DNA from: an uncultured Lachnospiraceae bacterium
Lineage (GTDB): Bacteria > Bacillota > Clostridia > Lachnospirales > Lachnospiraceae
Assembly: GCA_947626415.1 (NCBI GenBank)
Contig: CANQSA010000001.1
Coordinates: 186,001 to 250,000, forward strand
Reading direction: 5' to 3'
Length of the DNA stretch: 64,000 bases
A program made the position numbers and the translations under genes. Shown piece after piece: positions 26,506-34,027 of the stretch (its first letter is position 1; each line of letters begins with the position of its first letter). The notes beneath the pieces are model-generated. The model was not told where the DNA came from. It searched no databases and saw only the letters and a program-made list of their open reading frames with translations.

Positions 26506-26569
26506 TTTCGGCTCCAAATTAATTTTTCACGGGACATAATCCGTATTTGTAATAGTATTTTAACATTTT

Positions 26570-26597
26570 TTGCTTTATTTTCAAGGCATTTTATAGT
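26570..26597 (+). promoter_or_regulatory. Possible promoter of the penicillin-binding protein gene
   Basis: TTGCTT, 16-nt spacer, TATAGT, about 40 nt before the start. The -35 match is only fair. Confidence 0.45.
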
Positions 26598-26636
26598 ATA
26601 CTATTGTTGATTTTACGTTTAAGAAAGGACGAATAT

Positions 26637-29075
26637 ATGAATTTCAGTTATAAAAAGACAATGGAGAAGCGGATCATGCTGACATCCATGCAGCGGAAGC
26701 TTTCTACCAAGATTCTGATCACTTCTTTTAAACTGATCCTCTATCTGATCGTCGTTCTCTGTGTTACAGGCGGTTTCTTTGTCCTCGGTATGGCAAAAGG
26801 AATTATAGATACTGCGCCGGATATCAATACGGTCAGCATCGCGCCTGCCAGCCACTCCACTACGGTTTACGATGCCAACGGCAAAAAGATCGAGGAACTG
26901 ATCACTGCCGGCTCCAACCGTGTCAGCGTAACGCTGGACAAGATCCCGGAGCAGCTGCGCTGGGCTTTCGTATGTACGGAGGACGCCAGATTTTACGAGC
27001 ATAACGGAATCGACCTGAAAGGTATCATGCGTGCCGGTTTTCGGACGATCACTGAATTTGACCTGTCAGAAGGCGCCAGCACCATTACCCAGCAGCTGTT
27101 AAAGAACAATGTCTTTACGGGCTGGGAGGGCGATCAGACTTACGGCTCCCTGTTTAAGCGAAAATTACAGGAACAGTATCTGGCGCTTCAGGTCGAGAAG
27201 ATCTATAGTAAGGACGATATCCTGACGAACTATCTGAACACGATCAACTTAGGGGCCAACACCTTGGGCGTCCAGATGGCATCCCAGCGGTATTTTAATA
27301 AGAACGTAGAAGACCTGACGCTTTCCGAGTGCGCCGTCATCGCCGGTATCACGAAGAATCCGTACCAGTACAATCCGATCCGGTTTCCGGAAGACAACGC
27401 GGAACGGCGCAAGACGGTATTGGATAATATGAAGGAATATGGCAAGATCACGCAGGAAGAGTATGATGAAGCCATGGCCGACGATGTTTACAGCCGGATC
27501 AAGGAGCATGATAATGATATCGGGGATTCTTCTCCGTACTCCTATTTTATTGATGAACTGATCGAGCAGGTACAGAGCGACCTGATGACCTATAAGGGAT
27601 ACACCAGAACCCAGGCATACAACGCGCTTTACAGCGGCGGTCTGAATATCTATACCACACAGGATCCGGAGATTCAGAAGATCTGCGATAAGGAATTTCA
27701 GGATGACAACAATTTCCCGGTTCAGACCAAATGGTCCGTAGACTGGGCCTGGTCGGTTGCCTCTGAGGACGGTGTGATCACCAACTACTCACAGGGCTAC
27801 ATTACCTACTATCACAGGAATACCTTAAACGAGCCTGATTTCAAGCTGCTGTTTAATTCTAAAGAAGAAGCGAAAAAATGCGTGGAAGAATATAAACAGG
27901 CGATGCTGAAGAATACCGATACGGAGATTGCGGAACGGCTAAGCTATACCATCCAGCCGCAGGCTTCTTTCGTAGTCATGGATCAGCATACCGGCTATGT
28001 CAAAGCTATCGTAGGAGGCCGCGGGGTCAAAGAATCAAGTCTTACCCTGAACCGCGCCACCAATACGACCCGGCAGCCCGGTTCTACCTTTAAGATTCTG
28101 GCAGCTTACGCGCCTGCGCTTGACGTAAAGGGCTATACTCTGCAGACTACCATTGTCGATGCGCCGTATACCTATTCAAACGGCCGTCCGGTCAGCAACT
28201 GGTGGGGCGACTGGTACCGCGGAGCTCTGACCGTGCGTTCTGCGATTGCTCTGTCCGCCAATATCTGCGCGGTCAAGACCATTACCGATGTTACTCCGCA
28301 GCTGGCTTATGAATATTTACAGAATTTCGGGATCACCACATTAGTGTTAAGCCGACAGCTTGGCGACGGAACGGTGATCGGAGATATCGGGCAGTCCCTG
28401 GCACTGGGCGGTCTGACGGACGGGGTAACGAATCTGGAACTGACGGCTGCCTATGCCGCCATCGCGAACCAGGGCGTTTATACCCAGCCGGTATTTTACA
28501 CGCAGATCGTGGACCATAACGGGAAGGTGATCCTGGATAATACCACGCCAACCACTCATTCCGTTATTAAGGATACTACTGCTTACGATCTGACTGTAGC
28601 GATGCAGGACGTCGTCACGGCAGCCGGAACCGGTCCGAACGCGGCGATCCGAAATATGCATGTCGCCGGCAAAACCGGTACGACTTCCAAGGATTACGAC
28701 CTTTGGTTTGCCGGATACACGCCGTATCTGACTGCAACGATCTGGACCGGATATGACGAAAATTATGACCTCGGAAACGGCGTATGGCATGAAACGCTGT
28801 GGAGTAAGATCATGACGCAGATCCACGAATTAAAGGGATATGAGGATAAGGATTTCGATAAGCCCAGCAGCTGGATCCAGCTGGAGATCTGCGACCAGAC
28901 CGGCAAGATCGCGAATCCCAGTATCTGCACTTCCACCCACACGGAGTATTTCAGTCCGGACAAGGTTCCGAGTTCTACCTGTACCGGACACTATGTCAAC
29001 TGGGGGAATGACAGCGATGATACTTCATATGATGACTCCGGCTCGGGAGATTCCGGTTCGGAAGATTCCGAATAA
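26637..29075 (+). CDS. Class A penicillin-binding protein (PBP1A-like)
   Basis: Bifunctional peptidoglycan glycosyltransferase/transpeptidase of the cytoplasmic membrane, 812 residues. A basic cytoplasmic tail is followed by one membrane helix (about 30-55). The GT51 domain has its catalytic Glu at about 115 (EDARFYEHNGID) and GASTITQQLLKN. The transpeptidase has the active serine at 483 (PGSTFKI), SAN in ALSANICAV, and KTGTT at 679. The tail is acidic, Ser/Asp-rich and repeats GSGDSGSEDSE instead of PASTA domains. Start MNFSYKK has AAGGAC upstream; 11 more codons are open before it. A hairpin at 29081-29108 ends the transcript. Confidence 0.93.
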   Translation: MNFSYKKTMEKRIMLTSMQRKLSTKILITSFKLILYLIVVLCVTGGFFVLGMAKGIIDTAPDINTVSIAPASHSTTVYDANGKKIEELITAGSNRVSVTLDKIPEQLRWAFVCTEDARFYEHNGIDLKGIMRAGFRTITEFDLSEGASTITQQLLKNNVFTGWEGDQTYGSLFKRKLQEQYLALQVEKIYSKDDILTNYLNTINLGANTLGVQMASQRYFNKNVEDLTLSECAVIAGITKNPYQYNPIRFPEDNAERRKTVLDNMKEYGKITQEEYDEAMADDVYSRIKEHDNDIGDSSPYSYFIDELIEQVQSDLMTYKGYTRTQAYNALYSGGLNIYTTQDPEIQKICDKEFQDDNNFPVQTKWSVDWAWSVASEDGVITNYSQGYITYYHRNTLNEPDFKLLFNSKEEAKKCVEEYKQAMLKNTDTEIAERLSYTIQPQASFVVMDQHTGYVKAIVGGRGVKESSLTLNRATNTTRQPGSTFKILAAYAPALDVKGYTLQTTIVDAPYTYSNGRPVSNWWGDWYRGALTVRSAIALSANICAVKTITDVTPQLAYEYLQNFGITTLVLSRQLGDGTVIGDIGQSLALGGLTDGVTNLELTAAYAAIANQGVYTQPVFYTQIVDHNGKVILDNTTPTTHSVIKDTTAYDLTVAMQDVVTAAGTGPNAAIRNMHVAGKTGTTSKDYDLWFAGYTPYLTATIWTGYDENYDLGNGVWHETLWSKIMTQIHELKGYEDKDFDKPSSWIQLEICDQTGKIANPSICTSTHTEYFSPDKVPSSTCTGHYVNWGNDSDDTSYDDSGSGDSGSEDSE

Positions 29076-29080
29076 TATTT

Positions 29081-29108
29081 ACGGCAGGCGCCGATCGGTG
29101 CCTGCCGT
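29081..29108 (+). terminator. Terminator of the penicillin-binding protein gene
   Basis: ACGGCAGGC pairs with GCCTGCCGT, a perfect 9-bp stem and 10-nt loop, 6 nt after the stop codon. The following TATCTATAT is a poor U tract. Confidence 0.65.
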
Positions 29109-29117
29109 TATCTATAT

Positions 29118-29157
29118 AAACAGCTCTGTTTTCCATACGGAAACAGTTCTGCTGTTT
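29118..29157 (-). terminator. Two-tier hairpin between spoVAE and the PBP gene
   Basis: AAACAGC/GCTGTTT forms an outer stem and CTGTTTCC/GGAAAACAG an inner stem around a GTAT loop. It can form on either strand and lies downstream of both converging genes, so it is probably a shared terminator. Confidence 0.55.
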
Positions 29158-29165
29158 TACGCTTC

Positions 29166-29215
29166 CTAATTTTTCAGCTTCTTGATTTTCCAGCTTCTTA
29201 ATTTTTCATTTTCGG
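29166..29215 (-). repeat. Three 16-17-nt tandem repeats at the spoVAE stop codon
   Basis: Minus strand: ATGAAAAATTAAGAAGC, TGGAAAATCAAGAAGC, TGAAAAATTAGGAAGC. The first copy holds the last codons and the TAA stop of spoVAE. Confidence 0.7.
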
Positions 29216-29554
29216 ATCAAAAATCAGCGATGCCGCATACCCGAACAGCAGCGCGCCGGAGATGCCTGCCGCGCTGGCCTCAAATCCGCCGCGGAACAGT
29301 CCCAGCAGACCATCCGAGTCCACGGCTTCTTTTACTCCCTGATACAGTGTATTCCCAAATCCGGCAAGCGGTACACTAGCGCCGCAGCCGGCCCAGTCTA
29401 TAAACGGCTGATATACGCCGGCAAATCCCAGAATCGCACCCAGACATACCAGTCCAACCATGATCCGGCCCGGCATCAGCTTGGTCCGGTCCATGAAAAT
29501 CTGTACGACCGCGCAGATCAGTCCGCCGATCAAAAACGCTTTTACATAATCCAT
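29198..29554 (-). CDS. spoVAE: Stage V sporulation protein AE
   Basis: A 118-residue membrane protein of the SpoVA channel for dipicolinic acid in the spore inner membrane. Three to four hydrophobic segments are seen (KAFLIGGLICAVVQIFMD, IMVGLVCLGAILGFAGVY, and the C-terminal GISGALLFGYAASLIF), and the VPLAGFGNTL motif shared with SpoVAC. Last gene of the cluster, 20 bp after spoVAD. Its stop codon lies in a small tandem repeat. Confidence 0.93.
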   Translation of the reverse strand: MDYVKAFLIGGLICAVVQIFMDRTKLMPGRIMVGLVCLGAILGFAGVYQPFIDWAGCGASVPLAGFGNTLYQGVKEAVDSDGLLGLFRGGFEASAAGISGALLFGYAASLIFDPKMKN

Positions 29555-29574
29555 AACTTGATCCCTCTCTTTCT

Positions 29575-30579
29575 TTACTCACATTCTACGATCACGCAGT
29601 GAGCAACGCCCGGTACGCTTTTTCCTTCGTTAAAGCTGATCGTGGAAAGCAGGGCGCCTGTCGGAAGAAATAATACCTTCTTCCACGCCTTTTTCTCTAT
29701 CTGTTTCAAAATATAACTGCAGAAGGTCACCGCGCTGCAGCCGCAGCCGCTTCCGCCGGCGTGGGTATCCTGCCGCTCGCTGTCAAAGATTTCGATCCCG
29801 CAGTCCATATGCTGTTTGGAAATGTCAAACCCTTTGTCTTTTAACAGTTCGATCAGAATTGTCTGCCCCACATACCCCAGATCTCCCGTTATGATCCTGT
29901 CATAGGCCTCCGGCGAAACATCAAAATCCATCAGGTTCTGATAAATGGCGTCTGCCGCCGCCGGCGCCATGCAGGCTCCCATATTCATGGAATCTTTTAC
30001 CCCATAGTCTACGATCTTTCCTGTTGTGATCCCGGTAATGCGGGCAATTCCCTTCTCTTTTCCCAGAATAACGGCACCGCTTCCGGTCACGGTCCAGGTT
30101 GCCGAGAAAGGCCGTTGATTTCCGTATTCCAACGGAAACCGGAATGTCTTTTCTGCGCTTCCGAAATGGCTGGACGCCATGGCGATCACATGCTCCGCGT
30201 ATCCGCCTGCCACTGTCATGGCGCCAAGGCTCAATGCCTCGCCCATAGTGGAGCAGGCTCCGTACAGGCCAAAAATGGGAATATTGTAATCCATCAGACC
30301 AAACGAGGTCGCGATCAGCTGATTGAGCAGATCTCCGGAAAAAATATACCGAATCTGTTCCGGCGTCATTTTGGCTTTTTCCATAACAATGGCCGCCGCG
30401 TCTTTCTGCAGATTCGCCTCTCCCTCTTCCCAGGTCTGCCCGTTGATATACGGATCCTCATAAGTTTTATCAAACAGGTTTCCAAGCGGGCCTTCCGCCT
30501 CTTTTTTCCCTGCCACGCCGGCAGCATTTATAATGTGTACTGCCTGTTCAAATTGAATACTCTGCTTTCCTACGATCAT
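29575..30579 (-). CDS. spoVAD: Stage V sporulation protein AD
   Basis: The soluble dipicolinate-binding subunit of the SpoVA complex, with a thiolase-like fold. The 334-residue length is usual. Recognisable segments are SGDLLNQLIATSFG, PIFGLYGACSTMGEAL (thiolase-like Cys region), SHFGSAEKTFRFPLEYGNQR and GGSGCGCSAVTF. AAAGGAGG precedes the ATG. It lies between spoVAC and spoVAE, as in other Clostridia. Confidence 0.96.
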   Translation of the reverse strand: MIVGKQSIQFEQAVHIINAAGVAGKKEAEGPLGNLFDKTYEDPYINGQTWEEGEANLQKDAAAIVMEKAKMTPEQIRYIFSGDLLNQLIATSFGLMDYNIPIFGLYGACSTMGEALSLGAMTVAGGYAEHVIAMASSHFGSAEKTFRFPLEYGNQRPFSATWTVTGSGAVILGKEKGIARITGITTGKIVDYGVKDSMNMGACMAPAAADAIYQNLMDFDVSPEAYDRIITGDLGYVGQTILIELLKDKGFDISKQHMDCGIEIFDSERQDTHAGGSGCGCSAVTFCSYILKQIEKKAWKKVLFLPTGALLSTISFNEGKSVPGVAHCVIVECE

Positions 30580-30591
30580 ACGGCGCCTCCT

Positions 30592-31041
30592 TTAAAACAA
30601 CTGCGTGATCCAGTAGATCAGTCCTAAAAACCAGCTGGAAATGATCCCGTACAGAATTACCGGACCGGCAATCGTAAAGATTTTTGCGCCGACGCCGAAG
30701 ACCCAGCCTTCTTTCTTAAACTCAATTGCCGCCGCTACAACGGAATTGGCAAATCCCGTGATCGGTACCAGAGAACCGGCTCCGCCGAATTTCGCGATTT
30801 TCGGATAAAGATTGAGGCCGGTCAGGATCACACTGAGCAGGATCAGCGCAAGCGACGTCCACGCTGCCGTATCTTCCTGATTCAGGCCTCCGCTTTTCAG
30901 CCAGTTTGTGATAAGCTGGCCCAGCGTACAGATGATACCGCCCACCAGAAACGCCTTACAGATATTCAGCCACATATTTGTTGTAGGCGTAACCTGTTTT
31001 ACATACGCATTGTACTTTTCTTCCTTTGTCTTTACTGTCAT
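30592..31041 (-). CDS. spoVAC: Stage V sporulation protein AC
   Basis: A 149-residue integral membrane protein; in Bacillus SpoVAC acts as a mechanosensitive channel for dipicolinic acid release. It starts MTVKTKEEKYNAYV with a soluble N-terminus, then four membrane segments and the motif VPITGFANSVVAAAIEFKKE typical of SpoVAC/AE. A ribosome site (GGTGGAAATGGT) lies upstream. Gap to spoVAD is 12 bp. Confidence 0.95.
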   Translation of the reverse strand: MTVKTKEEKYNAYVKQVTPTTNMWLNICKAFLVGGIICTLGQLITNWLKSGGLNQEDTAAWTSLALILLSVILTGLNLYPKIAKFGGAGSLVPITGFANSVVAAAIEFKKEGWVFGVGAKIFTIAGPVILYGIISSWFLGLIYWITQLF

Positions 31042-31092
31042 ACCATTTCCACCTTTCCGCCGCGCTGCATGCTCTGCATACCGGCCTGTATT

Positions 31093-31530
31093 TTATTTTG
31101 CCATCCCGTGAAAGAACTGAAACAGACTGCCGCAAAGTTTTCCCAACGCAAGGGCCAGTACCAGATATCCCAGTCCGCCGGTCAGCTTCATTCTCCGCAT
31201 GAAAATTGCAGTTGTATTTAACGCTTCTGCCAGCGCCGTAGCCAGGCAGCCTACAAAAAGGCCCGTAAACAGCCCGTATATGCACAGGCAGACGATCCCG
31301 GCCCAGTTTTCGATCTGCAGAGATGGGCCCAGCAGATACCAGAGATTTCCCAAACTGCCTCCCAGAATAATGCTCCACTCATAGAAGCGGATCCGGTCCG
31401 CCGTATCGGTCTTTCCGATCAACCTGGGCACCACGCCGATGGTTGTGATCAGCGCAAATACGCCTGCCGCTACTGCGAATCCCGCGCCCAGCCCTGTCAG
31501 CAGAATAATTCCCATTTTAATCCAGATCAA
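31093..31530 (-). CDS. spoVAB: Stage V sporulation protein AB
   Basis: A 145-residue membrane protein with four or more hydrophobic segments (GIILLTGLGAGFAVAAGVFA at the start), matching SpoVAB including VPRLIGKTDTADRIRFYE and GLFVGCLATALAEALNT. The start used is TTG, overlapping spoVAA by 14 bp with AGGAGG 10 nt upstream. An in-frame ATG five codons later (31515) is possible. Confidence 0.9.
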   Translation of the reverse strand: MIWIKMGIILLTGLGAGFAVAAGVFALITTIGVVPRLIGKTDTADRIRFYEWSIILGGSLGNLWYLLGPSLQIENWAGIVCLCIYGLFTGLFVGCLATALAEALNTTAIFMRRMKLTGGLGYLVLALALGKLCGSLFQFFHGMAK

Positions 31531-32143
31531 GATGCTCCGACCTCCTGTTTGTCCCCTCGATCAGGGTTGTATTGATATCGTCTTCATACAGCCGGACCTC
31601 CACCTCAATGGGCGTAGGATCTTTGGATACACGTTTCTGTCCGAAATGGTTATAGAATACCAGGATTCCCAGAAAAATGCCGATGCTGTAGGTCCATTCG
31701 ATCGGGGTAAAGCCGCCGGACTCCTTTCCCATGATCTGACTGTAAATGCCTGAAAACAACTGCTCGATCGAGATATCATTATTAAAGGACATGATTGCGA
31801 AGGCGCTGCCGAAAAACAGGATCAGACAGATCAGCGCCACCTTCAGCCCTTGCCGGACCGGATGCATGTGCTTATCGGATTCCAGTTCTACGACCGTATC
31901 CACTTCCCCTAAGGGCGTTACCTCCAGCGCCGGATAAAGCGCATGGATCTCCTTTACGATCACCATAACGGAAACCACGATCCGCGTCTGCTTTCCGCCC
32001 GGAATTTTTGCGATTTTCATTGCCTTTAATTTATTTACGATATGGGAATCGGTACACTCCATTTTCGCGACATCCCCCAGCATAACCGTTGTATCGGTGA
32101 CCTGAACGCATTTCGGCAATTTCAGATACAGAATCTCACTCAT
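31517..32143 (-). CDS. spoVAA: Stage V sporulation protein AA
   Basis: A 208-residue protein, first of the spoVA genes. The N-terminal soluble half has the SpoVAA look (YLKLPKCVQVTDTTVMLGDV, IVVSVMVIVKEIHALYP); the C-terminal half has two membrane helices (VALICLILFFGSAFAIM and the segment around SIGIFLGILVFYNHFG). GGGAGG precedes the ATG. A forespore-type promoter lies just upstream, so the five spoVA genes can be expressed apart from sigF. Many Clostridia keep only AC, AD and AE; this genome has AA and AB too. Confidence 0.93.
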   Translation of the reverse strand: MSEILYLKLPKCVQVTDTTVMLGDVAKMECTDSHIVNKLKAMKIAKIPGGKQTRIVVSVMVIVKEIHALYPALEVTPLGEVDTVVELESDKHMHPVRQGLKVALICLILFFGSAFAIMSFNNDISIEQLFSGIYSQIMGKESGGFTPIEWTYSIGIFLGILVFYNHFGQKRVSKDPTPIEVEVRLYEDDINTTLIEGTNRRSEHLDLD

Positions 32144-32179
32144 AGCTGCCTCCCAAATCTAAGCTTTTCATGTGAGATT

Positions 32180-32208
32180 TAGTATGATTCTTTTTGCCGG
32201 ATTTATTC
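32180..32208 (-). promoter_or_regulatory. Forespore (sigma-G/F type) promoter of spoVA
   Basis: Minus strand GAATA, 17-nt spacer, CATACTA, matching the Bacillus sigma-G/F pattern. The -35 element overlaps the last codons of sigF and the -10 ends 37 nt before spoVAA. Confidence 0.65.
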
Positions 32209-32929
32209 ACTGCTCCGGATTCATTTTTTTTCGCATTTGATTTAAGATCCGTTTTTCCAGTCTGGAAACCTGTACCTGCGATACGCCTAGTTCTTTTGCG
32301 ATTTCCGATTGTGTTTTATCCATAAAATACCGCAGACGAATAATTGTTTTATCCTTTTCATCCAGCGCTTCCAATGCCTCCTGCAGGACAACCCGGTCCA
32401 GCAGCTCTTCACTTTTGCTGACGTTATCCTCCAGCTTGTCCATCAGCAGGATCGCGTTTCCGTCTCCCTGATAAATGGTTTTATACAGAGACTCCACCTC
32501 CGCGGTAGCCTCCAGCGCCATCATCAGTTCCTCGCCCGGTACTTCCAGCGCGCCTGCCAGTTCCTCCAGTGTAGGCTCCCTGCCCAGCGAAAGATTCAGG
32601 CTCTCCTTCACATTTTTGCTTTTTATGGCGAGTTCTTTTAAGGATCGGCTGACTCGGATCATGGTATTATCCCTCAAATACCGTTTAATCTCTCCGATAA
32701 TCATCGGAACGGCATAAGTGGAAAATCGCACATCCATACTCAGATCAAATTTATCAATTGCCTTAAGCAGGCCAATACAGCCGATCTGAAACAGGTCTTC
32801 CGGATCCTGTCCCCGATTGGAAAACCGCCGGACCATACTCCAGACTAGCCCCAGATTTTCTTTTACGATTGTATCTCTTGCTTCTTTATCCCCTTGGTGT
32901 GCCAATTCGATCAGCGCAAGGGTTTCCAT
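32207..32929 (-). CDS. sigF: Sporulation sigma factor F
   Basis: The first forespore-specific sigma factor, 240 residues. Region 2 (DLFQIGCIGLLKAIDKFDLS, RFSTYAVPMIIGEIKRYLRD), region 3 and a region 4 helix-turn-helix (SEIAKELGVSQVQVSRLEK) are complete. The protein alone could be SigF or SigG; position directly after spoIIAA and spoIIAB decides for SigF. Start METLALIE is chosen for GGAGG 5 nt upstream. Its anti-sigma factor is the upstream SpoIIAB. Unusually, 125 bp with nested hairpins separate it from spoIIAB, while the two are nearly contiguous in Bacillus. Confidence 0.95.
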   Translation of the reverse strand: METLALIELAHQGDKEARDTIVKENLGLVWSMVRRFSNRGQDPEDLFQIGCIGLLKAIDKFDLSMDVRFSTYAVPMIIGEIKRYLRDNTMIRVSRSLKELAIKSKNVKESLNLSLGREPTLEELAGALEVPGEELMMALEATAEVESLYKTIYQGDGNAILLMDKLEDNVSKSEELLDRVVLQEALEALDEKDKTIIRLRYFMDKTQSEIAKELGVSQVQVSRLEKRILNQMRKKMNPEQ

Positions 32930-32942
32930 ATTAACCTCCATT

Positions 32943-33074
32943 CCGGAGCGTTTACGCGACCGGGCGATGAGAAATTCGCGAAGGCGATTTCTCGTCTGCC
33001 ATCATGGCTATTTGGGACGCTCCGGCACAAATAGCCGTGTGAAAAAGCAGCACATCAGTGTGATTTTTCACACG
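32943..33074 (-). promoter_or_regulatory. Nested hairpin element between spoIIAB and sigF
   Basis: Three perfect stems in mRNA order: CGTGTGAAAAA/TTTTTCACACG (33074-33036), spanning the spoIIAB stop; GGCTATTTG/CAAATAGCC (33036-33007); and CCGGAGCGT/ACGCTCCGG (33025-32943), which encloses a further GCGATTTCTC-type stem. The second and third share bases and exclude each other. The last arm ends just upstream of the sigF ribosome site. Confidence 0.65.
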
Positions 33075-33516
33075 ATTCCTCCATTCTCATCGGAATCTCA
33101 ATTCGCTTATACATGGTAACCGTAGTGCCCTTTCCTACATCAGACTCCACCTCCAGGCGGTCCATAAAGGCTTCCATAAATACAAAGCCCATTCCCGAAC
33201 GCTCCATTTCCGGCTTTGTCGTAAACAGCGGTTCCTTTGCTTTTTCAATATCGGGGATCCCCACACCGGTATCAGACACCACAACCTTGATCTCCCGGTC
33301 TCGGATCTCACAGCGCAGGATAACTTGATTGTCCCGCTTTCCTTCGTATCCGTGAATGATTGCGTTTGTTACTGCTTCGGAAACTGCTGTTTTAATGTCG
33401 GAGATCTCCTCCAGCGTAGGGTCCAGCCGGGTGATAAACGCAGCAACCACGACTCTGGCAAATGACTCATTTTCAGAGATACTCTCAAAACTCACTTCCA
33501 TCTTATTTTGAAACAT
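33055..33516 (-). CDS. spoIIAB: Anti-sigma F factor SpoIIAB
   Basis: A serine kinase and anti-sigma factor that holds SigF and phosphorylates SpoIIAA. 153 residues from MFQNKMEVSF, with AAGGAAGG upstream. GHKL ATPase boxes are present: SEAVTNAIIHGYEG (N box), VVSDTGVGIPD (G1) and ERSGMGFVFMEAFMD (G2). The open frame extends about 90 codons upstream but there it only overlaps spoIIAA. The last codons form one arm of a hairpin that spans the stop. Confidence 0.95.
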   Translation of the reverse strand: MFQNKMEVSFESISENESFARVVVAAFITRLDPTLEEISDIKTAVSEAVTNAIIHGYEGKRDNQVILRCEIRDREIKVVVSDTGVGIPDIEKAKEPLFTTKPEMERSGMGFVFMEAFMDRLEVESDVGKGTTVTMYKRIEIPMRMEESCEKSH

Positions 33517-33535
33517 AGTATTCCTTCCTTTCTTT

Positions 33536-33895
33536 CTATTGAATTGCATCTCGTACCGTCTGATACCGGTCCACCAGTTTATGTAAGCCGGATATGACAA
33601 AGATCCGTTCCAACTGTTCGCTGACGTTGGCAACAGCAATCGTGCCGCCCAGTCCCCGGACCGTTTTATATCGTCCCATAATAACGCCGATCCCCGAACT
33701 ATCCATAAAATTGGTTTTCGCAAAGTCAAATACGATGTGCCGGATCTGATGTTTATACAAATAATACTCCGACCGGTTTTTAATATGCTCTGCACTGTGA
33801 TGATCCAATTCGCTCCCCAATGTAATGACCAGGGTATTTCGCTCTACCCGATATGCAATATCTGACTTTTCCGTCTCCTGCCATTCTGTTTTCAT
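33536..33895 (-). CDS. spoIIAA: Anti-anti-sigma factor SpoIIAA
   Basis: A 119-residue STAS-domain protein that releases SigF from SpoIIAB when dephosphorylated. The phosphorylated serine lies in the motif FMDSSGIGVIMGRYK (about residues 63-77). AAGGAGG lies 10 nt before the ATG. First gene of the spoIIA operon; 19 bp separate it from spoIIAB. A sigma-H promoter is expected but I could not place one convincingly. Confidence 0.95.
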   Translation of the reverse strand: MKTEWQETEKSDIAYRVERNTLVITLGSELDHHSAEHIKNRSEYYLYKHQIRHIVFDFAKTNFMDSSGIGVIMGRYKTVRGLGGTIAVANVSEQLERIFVISGLHKLVDRYQTVRDAIQ

Positions 33896-33937
33896 ATTCG
33901 TATGGCCTCCTTTCTTACAAACAAAGTTTTCTATAGA

Positions 33938-33974
33938 GAAAAAGAGATGACAGACTCACTTCGTCTATCATCTC
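33938..33974 (-). terminator. Terminator of the zinc-ribbon/TPR gene
   Basis: GAGATGATAGAC pairs with GTCTGTCATCTC (12 bp, one G-U) with a 7-nt loop and CTTTTTC after it on the minus strand. It separates the folC cluster from the spoIIA operon. Confidence 0.8.
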
Positions 33975-34027
33975 TTCTTTCGTACTGTTCTGATTCTATT
34001 TTATCGCTGCCGTTTCCGTCCGGTCCG

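Noticed and set aside
32207-32929. SigG instead of SigF
   Set aside because: The protein alone would allow either, but it directly follows spoIIAA and spoIIAB, the defining SigF operon.
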